64,000 nucleotides of DNA from Vibrio gallicus. Its GTDB lineage: Bacteria; Pseudomonadota; Gammaproteobacteria; Enterobacterales; Vibrionaceae. Below are positions 58,096 through 64,000 of this stretch, one piece after another. The notes beneath the pieces were generated by a model. That model searched no databases, was not told the DNA's origin, and saw nothing but the letters and a program-made list of their open reading frames with translations. The position numbers and the translations under genes were made by a program. The stretch is from contig NZ_AP024872.1 in the NCBI RefSeq assembly GCF_024346875.1, positions 248,001-312,000 of the forward strand, read 5' to 3'. How positions within the stretch are numbered: the first letter of the stretch is position 1; the number at the start of each line of letters is the position of its first letter.

Positions 58096-58116
58096 AAGGG
58101 TCACTAAGTGACCCTT
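58096..58116 (-). terminator. Terminator of porin copy 2
   Basis: AAGGGTCAC / GTGACCCTT stem with a TAA loop, A-run at the left. Confidence 0.85.
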
Positions 58117-58139
58117 GATAGAGAGATTTGATTATCAAA

Positions 58140-58820
58140 TTAAAAGCTGTATTTAACACCTACGCGAGAGCGAAGTTGACGTTGGTGATGGGTGGTGTCT
58201 TGTACGTTACCGAACTCAACATATGGACGCCATGCCCAGTCAGATTGTTTGTAACCGATTTTCAAGTTGTAATCCCACTCATAGTCGCCATTGGTTCCCA
58301 TTGACCAAGACTTGTTAAAGAAGTCTTGTGCATAGTTTGCTTCAAAACCAAATTGGAAGTTGCTGATATTATAATCTACGTTACCGGTTATCTTACTTCT
58401 GTTTTGATCGTCTTTGCCGCTGGTTTTAGCATAATCGCGGAACTCATGACGATAGCGAAGTTTGGTTGATAAGTTATTGGTAAATTTATAGCGGATACGA
58501 AGCTGTGGTTTATAGGTAATGCTATCGCTACCAAAGGTAAGTGGCATCGATGGAGTTAACGTCACTTTATCAGTTAATTTGAAGTTGTATCCATATTCAA
58601 ATTCATTGTCTGCGCGAGCCCAGTTTTCAGTTGGTTTACCTTGTTGTTTAGCCTCTAAGTTAAAGTAATGATTGCCTACACTGCTGCCAATCTTAATGTG
58701 GTTAGCATACTTTTCTTGACCACTTTTATATTCTTGACGGACATCTACAGAAGCGGCGCTAACTGAAGCTGCGGCAACGGTAGTAAGGAGAGCGAGTGTG
58801 ATCTTATTTATTGTTTTCAT
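58140..58820 (-). CDS. KdgM-like oligosaccharide porin, copy 2
   Basis: The mature barrel follows a signal peptide (MKTINKITLALLTTVAAASVSAA) nearly identical to copy 1. It starts SVDVRQEYK and ends RSRVGVKYSF. I start at the ATG at 58820, parallel to copy 1. The barrel body differs clearly from copy 1 outside shared tracts, so cargo preference may differ. It has its own terminator and a TTGTCATACAT box 39 bases before the start, so it is transcribed singly. Confidence 0.9.
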   Translation of the reverse strand: MKTINKITLALLTTVAAASVSAASVDVRQEYKSGQEKYANHIKIGSSVGNHYFNLEAKQQGKPTENWARADNEFEYGYNFKLTDKVTLTPSMPLTFGSDSITYKPQLRIRYKFTNNLSTKLRYRHEFRDYAKTSGKDDQNRSKITGNVDYNISNFQFGFEANYAQDFFNKSWSMGTNGDYEWDYNLKIGYKQSDWAWRPYVEFGNVQDTTHHQRQLRSRVGVKYSF

Positions 58821-58859
58821 GGTCAGCAACCTTTGCTTACATTTGGAAATGTTTTGTAA

Positions 58860-58870
58860 TGTATGACAAT
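58860..58870 (-). promoter_or_regulatory. TTGTCATACAT box, porin copy 2
   Basis: Same 11-mer on the gene strand as for copies 1 and 3, 39 bases before the start. Confidence 0.55.
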
Positions 58871-58899
58871 AATACTAAGGAAATTTAGAGGGCAGGTAT

Positions 58900-58915
58900 G
58901 TGACCTAGATCTCTC
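58900..58915. promoter_or_regulatory. CRP-like site upstream of porin copy 2
   Basis: TGTGA-N6-TCTCT has one perfect half-site and a partial second. It shares GTGACCTA with the site at 58036 and lies 80-95 bp before the start. The rest of this 332-bp gap shows only the PL7 terminator. Confidence 0.4.
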
Positions 58916-59102
58916 AAAATAAGGGGTTTATAGGTTTTTTTAGATAAATATTTAGGCAGGGTGTGTTTTATGCGCTTTAAATCAGTGGCTTAGCGTGTTG
59001 CGGAGAGTTTTGAATAAATTACGACTTTATATAGATGCGTGATATAGGTCGCCTGATTTTATATGTATTAATGTAATATAAAAGACTGCTGGATATGCAA
59101 TA

Positions 59103-59135
59103 AATTTAAAGGCGACCGAAGATCGCCTTTAAATT
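59103..59135 (-). terminator. Terminator of the PL7 lyase gene
   Basis: AATTTAAAGGCGA / TCGCCTTTAAATT stem with a 7-base loop. Confidence 0.85.
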
Positions 59136-59152
59136 GCTATAAAAAATGAAGG

Positions 59153-60100
59153 TTATTGATGGTCAATTTCAATTTCGCTAAAGCTAACATCGAAGATTTG
59201 TCCAGATAGGGAAGTGCTTGGTTCTATTTGTGGGTAAATACCAGCCTTGAAATAGAAACCATTTGAGCTCGCGGCCCAATTTGGGTCGAGTGCATAACCA
59301 CTATTCTCGATTTTTTCACCCCAAGCGAATGATTTTTTCACCCCAGCGGCCTCTAGAACAATCCCTTGCGAGTTTACCTCAATGTTGTATCGCCAGTCGG
59401 TATGTGCCGCGGCTGTACCAAGATCGACGCTAAACGACTTACAGTCATCACATATTTGATCGTTAGGTAGGAAGGTATCATTCAAGATGGCTCGGATTGG
59501 CTTATTTGCACCTTCCCACTGCAATTTAATAAGTGCTTGTTTGATTTGATGACCGTGAACCTGACCTACAATTACTTTAGGGTCTTTACCTGAGATATTT
59601 GGGTAATCTTCAATCTGCAATTGAGCTTGCAGTTGGTGGTTTGCGTTGTCTGTAACCCTCCAGTTTTGAGCTGACGCAGAGCAGATATCTGATGCATTGT
59701 AGTTGTACAGCTCTCTAAGCTCTGAGCGTGCATACTTGGTATTGGTCGTGGTAGAAATACCCTTATCGCCTAAGTCGACAATGAAATGCACGTCATCGTT
59801 ATCGGCAACATAGAAATAAGGAAGAGAGGTCTGCAGTGAGAAAACATCTTTGCCATCGCATTTGCTAGGAAGCAGCTCGGTGGCGCTGTCGCGGGTTTTG
59901 AGATCTGAGCTAACGCCGTAGTATGTTTTGTAATAGGACTCACTGATAGGAAGGGTTATTTTCCACTGATTGATGTTCCAACCATTTCCTGGCTCAGGAG
60001 TTTCATTGCTTGGAGGAGAGGGCGTTGCACTATCTCCACCTGAATTGCATCCAGTCAGCATGATTGATAGCAAAACTGTAGTAATAATACTTTTCTTCAT
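59153..60100 (-). CDS. PL7 alginate lyase, surface lipoprotein
   Basis: The 315-residue protein has a lipoprotein signal with lipobox MLTGC (Cys18), then a Ser/Pro-rich linker and one PL7 jelly-roll domain. The three PL7 motifs are present: YARSELREL (Arg125-Arg129), QVH (Gln180-His182) and YFKAGIYPQ (from Tyr283). QVH at the second motif is often linked to preference for mannuronate-rich alginate, whereas QIH favours guluronate. It probably makes oligomers outside the inner membrane for the KdgM-like porins. I found no clear TTGTA-type box before it. Confidence 0.94.
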   Translation of the reverse strand: MKKSIITTVLLSIMLTGCNSGGDSATPSPPSNETPEPGNGWNINQWKITLPISESYYKTYYGVSSDLKTRDSATELLPSKCDGKDVFSLQTSLPYFYVADNDDVHFIVDLGDKGISTTTNTKYARSELRELYNYNASDICSASAQNWRVTDNANHQLQAQLQIEDYPNISGKDPKVIVGQVHGHQIKQALIKLQWEGANKPIRAILNDTFLPNDQICDDCKSFSVDLGTAAAHTDWRYNIEVNSQGIVLEAAGVKKSFAWGEKIENSGYALDPNWAASSNGFYFKAGIYPQIEPSTSLSGQIFDVSFSEIEIDHQ

Positions 60101-60276
60101 GATTAATTATTCTCATATTCTATTCACTCTAGATAAAGGTGAATATTTGTTGTGCAAATTTTGCTCTAGTCTGAATCTAGAGGCTGATACCAGATTTGAA
60201 TAAAAGTTGTATTGAATGTGTATTCTAAATTGAGTTTAACGGTTCGAATATTAATGGGGCGAAAGCTAGAGTAGAA

Positions 60277-60303
60277 AAAGCCATAACACAGTGTTATGGC
60301 TTT
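60277..60303 (-). terminator. Terminator of the ConA-like lipoprotein gene
   Basis: Perfect 13-bp stem AAAGCCATAACAC / GTGTTATGGCTTT around one base, between two genes on the same strand. Confidence 0.88.
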
Positions 60304-60384
60304 AATTCGGATTAACTCATCGGTAATTATTTAATAAACTAACCGATAGCAGTGTTAAACGTTGCTTAGAAAATGACTTGGGTC

Positions 60385-61809
60385 TTATTCTTGAACAATT
60401 GCGTTGTAACCGCTTTTATCGTAATCAGTAGTGCTTGGATCAGCACCTAAGTCAGTACCTACAGCGAAGCCTTCAAAATCGTCTTTGTGAAGCTCTGTTG
60501 TACCTGCTGTATCAGAATATAGAGCTAGATTATCAACATCAACAGTACCACCATTGGTTACTGTATCTGAATTACCTGTACCAACTTGAACTGCAACATA
60601 TCGTGTAGAAACGTTTGTCTGCGTGATTCTTCGCTCATATTCGCCTACCAAATTACCATTAAGGTAGAGATTGTAATTGTCACCTGAGTTAGTATTCCAA
60701 TCTACAGTAAGCTTATTCCATTGGTCAGTATCAATTGTTGTCCCGTTGATTTCCGTCCATGTGTTTGTTGTTTCTGGTCGATGATAAACTCTGCCATCTT
60801 CTCTTAAACGAACAGAAATAATTTGCCCTACATCGCTTAATTGGCTATCGACACCGAAGACAGTGAATACCGCACTTTGGTCGGAATCATTTCTAATATA
60901 AACCGATGCTTTACCTTGTTCGTGAATACGCTGACTGTTTCCTAAAGAGTAACGGACTTCAGCTGCATCATCTACCTGTGCATCATGGTCATGCAGAGCA
61001 ACATATTTTCCTGATGGTGTGTCAAGGTTGTCGCCTTCGCCGCCACCAGTACCTAAGATCATAACGTCGTTCACGGTACTATACAGAGAACTTGTTAGGT
61101 CATCACCAACGCCATATTGGTTGAAATCATCTTCAAATATCAATTCGTTGTTTGATTCGTCACCTTTAAAGATCATCAAGTTATCAGCTAATAGTTCGAA
61201 GTTTGAACGGGTACTTTGATCGCCAACCTTCAATGAAATGCGGTCAACGGCTGTACCTTGCTGTCTAGCTTCGTAAGTACCTAAATCTTGGCCATCGATA
61301 GAAAAGCTGACGTCGTTCTCAGTCCAGCTTACTAGAGCTTTAAACTCTTTACCTGGTGTAAATGAACCTATAGGGCCAGTTTGGCTACCGCTTGAGTCCC
61401 TATAATTAATTCTGCCATCAGTAAGAAAAATTAAGTCACCACGAAGATCTGCATTGTTAGGGCCACCGGCATGAACTTGGATGTACCCTGCTTTATCATC
61501 ACCATCATTAATAGCAGAGTTATCTTGGAAAGTTAGGTCTACTGTTAGATAACCAACTGAAATGCCATCAACGTCCGTCTCAGATTTAGGATCAGATAGG
61601 ATGAAACTTAAAAAACCTGTATCTGCATCTGTGCTGTCTTGAATCTGAACATAGTTTTCTGCATTTTCTACTGGAGGTAAACCACCGCCACCGCCAGTAC
61701 CGCCACCAGTACCACCAGTGGCATTGTTCTCACTGCCCACATCAAAGTCACAGCCGAACAAAAAAGCTGATGAAATCGCTACAGCGATAGCTGTTTTAGA
61801 AATTTTCAT
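60385..61809 (-). CDS. Lipoprotein with two tandem concanavalin A-like domains
   Basis: The 474-residue protein has lipobox FLFGC (Cys20). A Gly-rich linker is followed by two related halves (~45-260 and ~265-474). Each half ends with a DNLxIY-type strand, a DDFxxxxVGxDL element and a short final strand, so they look like tandem copies. The beta-rich pattern (GYLTVDLTF, FSIDGQDLGTYE, LYLNGNLVGEYE) suggests LamG/ConA-like glycan binding. No lyase catalytic motif is recognised. Asp follows the lipidated Cys, an inner-membrane retention mark in E. coli. It lies 91 bases after porin copy 3, so both may share a transcript. Function unproven: glycan binding or a new lyase. Confidence 0.75.
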   Translation of the reverse strand: MKISKTAIAVAISSAFLFGCDFDVGSENNATGGTGGGTGGGGGLPPVENAENYVQIQDSTDADTGFLSFILSDPKSETDVDGISVGYLTVDLTFQDNSAINDGDDKAGYIQVHAGGPNNADLRGDLIFLTDGRINYRDSSGSQTGPIGSFTPGKEFKALVSWTENDVSFSIDGQDLGTYEARQQGTAVDRISLKVGDQSTRSNFELLADNLMIFKGDESNNELIFEDDFNQYGVGDDLTSSLYSTVNDVMILGTGGGEGDNLDTPSGKYVALHDHDAQVDDAAEVRYSLGNSQRIHEQGKASVYIRNDSDQSAVFTVFGVDSQLSDVGQIISVRLREDGRVYHRPETTNTWTEINGTTIDTDQWNKLTVDWNTNSGDNYNLYLNGNLVGEYERRITQTNVSTRYVAVQVGTGNSDTVTNGGTVDVDNLALYSDTAGTTELHKDDFEGFAVGTDLGADPSTTDYDKSGYNAIVQE

Positions 61810-61837
61810 AATATTCTCTCTTATAATTTGTTGCTAA

Positions 61838-61874
61838 GGCCAGACGTTGGAACTGTAGGGCCTAAAGTCTGACC
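61838..61874 (-). other. Hairpin between porin copy 3 and the lipoprotein gene
   Basis: On the gene strand GGTCAGAC pairs with GTCTGGCC (one G-T) around a ~21-base loop. No T-run follows, so it looks less like a terminator than a processing or stabilising element within a shared transcript. Confidence 0.35.
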
Positions 61875-61900
61875 ATTTTTATCTATTAGAATTTGGTAAC

Positions 61901-62659
61901 TTAGAATGAGTAAGATACGCCAATACGTGTTCTTAGCTGGCGGTCATCACTGGTTGAACCTGAGTCTTTAACGTTCCATAGCTCTACGTATGGACGGATA
62001 TCGCCAAACTTGTAACCGAAAAATACACCTAGATCCCAGTTTTGGTTGGTGTTGTTATAAAGGCGAACGTCATCGTAGTTGGTGATGTAGTTTCCTTCAT
62101 ATGCTAAATACACGTTCTTCAAAGCAGGGTTTGAGAATTTGTACGAACCTGTAAGTGTCCATTTGCCTTCTTGGAAGGTTTTACCTTGTGAAGCAACACT
62201 GGTTCCGTCTACAAGAGTACGGGTACCGTTGTCATCGCTATTTGAGTACTCTCTAAATTCGTGACGGTAACGAAGGGCAGTAGTTAGACCAAAGCTCGCT
62301 TTATAACCAACACGTAATTGTGGTTTATATGTCGTTCTTTCATGACCAAATGTAATTGGCATACCTGGTTGGATATACCACTGTTTGTTTAGTTCGTAGC
62401 GAATACCCCAATCAAATTCAGAATCTCCGCGAGTTGTTTGTTTCCAAAAGTCTTGTGTGTTGCTGCTTTGGAATTTTTGCTCAACGCTAAAGGACAGTTT
62501 TGTTTTGTCTGCAATGTTTACTGACTCACCAACTTTCACGCGTTGTGCATAAGTTTCTTCACTGTGTTTGTATTCTGCGCGGTAGTTTAGAGAACCAGCG
62601 CTAACTGAGCCTGCGAAAAGGGAGGCGGCCACTAATAATGCGATTTTATTATTTTTCAT
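61901..62659 (-). CDS. KdgM-like oligosaccharide porin, copy 3
   Basis: The 252-residue protein has a signal peptide (MKNNKIALLVAASLFAGSVSAG) different from copies 1 and 2. The barrel starts SLNYRAEYK and ends RTRIGVSYSF. It is about 25 residues longer than the others because of extra sequence around residues 145-165 (VDGTSVASQGKTFQEG), a likely outer loop that could alter selectivity. A TTGTCATACAT box lies 41 bases before the start. Confidence 0.9.
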   Translation of the reverse strand: MKNNKIALLVAASLFAGSVSAGSLNYRAEYKHSEETYAQRVKVGESVNIADKTKLSFSVEQKFQSSNTQDFWKQTTRGDSEFDWGIRYELNKQWYIQPGMPITFGHERTTYKPQLRVGYKASFGLTTALRYRHEFREYSNSDDNGTRTLVDGTSVASQGKTFQEGKWTLTGSYKFSNPALKNVYLAYEGNYITNYDDVRLYNNTNQNWDLGVFFGYKFGDIRPYVELWNVKDSGSTSDDRQLRTRIGVSYSF

Positions 62660-62700
62660 GGGATTTAGTTTCTCTTTAGGTGGTCGGGATGTTTGCCTTA

Positions 62701-62711
62701 ATGTATGACAA
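62701..62711 (-). promoter_or_regulatory. TTGTCATACAT box, porin copy 3
   Basis: Identical 11-mer on the gene strand to the boxes of copies 1 and 2, 41 bases before the start. Confidence 0.55.
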
Positions 62712-63238
62712 ATAGTCTATGGGAATGAGTTGTTAGAAACTGTGACGAAGGTAAAAATTACAATTTAGATGTGGGTTTTATAAAAAGAAATGAGAGCGAG
62801 ATCGCTGAATTACGTGCTGGTTTAAAGGGAATACTATGCATTAATTATGTTTTTTTAGAAAAACATAGGTTGTTTGTGATTAATATTTAGATGTTTGCTC
62901 GCCGCATTGACCTTTAATGGCCGCAGGTTTCAAGGGTATGGGGCTGTATTGGCTAATGTGAGAACTACTTTATAATCAAATGCTGGTGGCATATTTAATT
63001 GCATGTTTTGATATGTTGATTCGAACCGCACTTTGTTTGTGCGACGATATAACATAGTAATGTCAGATTTGATTATATGCATCATTATGTATGATGTATT
63101 TGCAAATAACAGTTATGAATTATCAATGAGTAATCATACAAGTTCATATATAAAGAGGGCGTATAATTTATATGCTATTTATGCAGTGCCAGCTTAAGTT
63201 AGTGCAAATCTATGAGTGTGTTTGGAGTAAATCGTTAA

Positions 63239-63264
63239 AAAGCCATAGCGAGAGCTATGGCTTT
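63239..63264 (-). terminator. Terminator of the LamG-type gene
   Basis: AAAGCCATAGC / GCTATGGCTTT stem with a GAGA loop. Confidence 0.88.
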
Positions 63265-63302
63265 AGAGTTAGCAGATGTTTATTGGTGGGGTTGTATATA
63301 AG

Positions 63303-64000
63303 TTAGTTAATGGTCTCTAAACCAAATTCTGCAGCTCGCTCAGCAACTTGATCAGCAGTTAGCGCTACATCCCAAAGTGCAATGTTATCTGCAAAACCGT
63401 TGAAGTTTTTATCTGAAGATGTTGAACCACCTAACATGGAAACATAATCTTCGGCATTGCCATTAACCAGAGGAGTACAGCCAAGGTCTTTGGTTGTTAG
63501 TTCCTCACCATTAATGTAAAGCTTAACTTGGCTGGCTGAACTATCGTAAACAGCCATCAAATGCTGCCACTGATCATTTGCCATAGCAAGACCACTGGTT
63601 TTCGCTTCACTGTTAGAGTCCCCACAATACATCTTCATCTTGATTGCATTTAGGTTAGCAGCGGTGGCGTCATCGCCTTCGATATAGAATTTGAAACCTG
63701 TTTCCCAATCAGCGTTGTCAGAGTCTTTGTCATAGTATTCAAACAGTGACACATCATCGCCGTAATATGTGCTGTCTAGACGTTGGGTCTGTTTTATTAC
63801 AGCCTCAACAGAGAACGAACCTGTGATAGATTGTGCTCCGCTCGGAGAAGACACTTTTAAGTAAGAGAAAGCCGCATCTTGGTCTAGATAACCTGCAGTA
63901 TCGCTTGTTCCGTCAGCACCCGCAGCGCTAGTGAATTGGGCATCAGTACCATTAATAGAAATATCGTTTGCGGCCGAACCTGAATCAGAAAGGCTTGCAG
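63303..64000 (-). CDS. LamG/ConA-like domain protein, 5' end outside window
   Basis: The frame stays open to the window edge, past the GTG at 63854, so the N-terminus is missing. The visible ~232 residues form one LamG-like jelly roll: AAFSYLKVSSPSGA, GSFSVEAVIKQTQ, NDQWQHLMAVYDSSASQVKLYINGEEL and FNGFADNIALWDVALTADQVAER at the C-terminus. Such domains bind glycans and are often fused to polysaccharide lyases. No catalytic motif lies in the visible part. Position beside the PL7, ConA-like and porin genes suggests an extracellular alginate-related role, inferred only from context. Confidence 0.8.
   Translation of the reverse strand, partial: ASLSDSGSAANDISINGTDAQFTSAAGADGTSDTAGYLDQDAAFSYLKVSSPSGAQSITGSFSVEAVIKQTQRLDSTYYGDDVSLFEYYDKDSDNADWETGFKFYIEGDDATAANLNAIKMKMYCGDSNSEAKTSGLAMANDQWQHLMAVYDSSASQVKLYINGEELTTKDLGCTPLVNGNAEDYVSMLGGSTSSDKNFNGFADNIALWDVALTADQVAERAAEFGLETIN

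Larger units (their letters stand above)
62660..63302. other. 643-bp non-coding gap upstream of porin copy 3
   Basis: Contains the porin box at 62701-62711, a half CRP-like site TGTGA at 62741, and the terminator of the LamG gene at 63239-63264. Between these the sequence is AT-rich. CATCAT-N5-ATGATG near 63080 is a weak inverted repeat. I see no gene. Confidence 0.5.

Noticed and set aside
60157..60217. TTGTTGTGCAA and TTGTATTGAAT as GntR boxes for the PL7 gene
   Set aside because: They match the core motif at too few positions (eight or fewer of eleven) compared with the clear sites, so I do not list them as operators.

Overview
The window looks like a chromosomal segment of a marine Vibrio, probably from a seaweed-associated, alginate-degrading lineage close to the V. 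splendidus group. The genus call rests on a Vibrio-like housekeeping set (pyrC, a divergent nadE/nadD-like pair, ypdA/ypdB/yhjX, glgC), on a giant cysteine-poor RTX adhesin built of T1SS-143-type repeats, and on the gene content and order of the alginate locus. No database search was possible, so family names come from motifs and lengths seen in the sequence.

Layout. 1-15.1 kb: the C-terminal ~5,030 residues of a giant type I-secreted surface adhesin whose N-terminus lies outside the window. 15.2-28.2 kb: ordinary housekeeping and small conserved genes (Lon-family protease, MaoC hydratase, orphan PstS-like protein, glgC, pyrC with a PurR-type box, a YcbX-like MOSC protein, nadE with a divergent nadD-like gene, an acyltransferase, a DUF406 protein, ppiC). 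28.3-29.6 kb: a REP-associated-type (RAYT/Y1) transposase gene flanked by short GGACACCCA/TGGGTGTCC ends. 30.0-33.7 kb: an OFA-family MFS transporter with a LytS/LytTR two-component pair, matching the pyruvate-sensing YpdAB-YhjX module of enterobacteria. 33.9-38.8 kb: a cold-shock protein, a secreted tricorn-like protease and an AraC-type regulator.

39-64 kb is the core of interest, an oligoalginate-use region. It holds a PL15-like oligoalginate lyase, a sodium:solute symporter, eda, kdgK, kdgF, two tandem PL17 exolyases, a MATE transporter, two paralogous FadR-type GntR regulators, three KdgM-like oligosaccharide porins, a PL7 lipoprotein lyase, a lipoprotein with two tandem concanavalin-like domains, and a truncated LamG-type protein. 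The implied flow is: PL7 lyase cuts alginate at the cell surface; KdgM-like porins admit oligomers; the symporter imports them; PL15 and PL17 enzymes release unsaturated uronate; KdgF opens the ring; a DEH reductase (not in this window) makes KDG; KdgK and Eda give pyruvate and glyceraldehyde-3-phosphate. Two other genes sit inside the block without an obvious role: a cNMP/CBS/DUF294 protein and a DEDDh exonuclease.

The most useful new observation is a recurring near-palindrome, TTGTANTACAA, with a variant TTGTCATACAT. It lies upstream of the PL15 gene, the symporter (twice), the kdgF/PL17 divergent promoter (two partial copies) and all three porin genes. CRP-like sites often lie nearby. Together these suggest one GntR plus CRP regulon, with one of the two window-encoded GntR proteins as the likely repressor. 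A second oddity is a ~650-bp non-coding array of ~180-196-bp units, each carrying two hairpins, between the PL15 and symporter genes.
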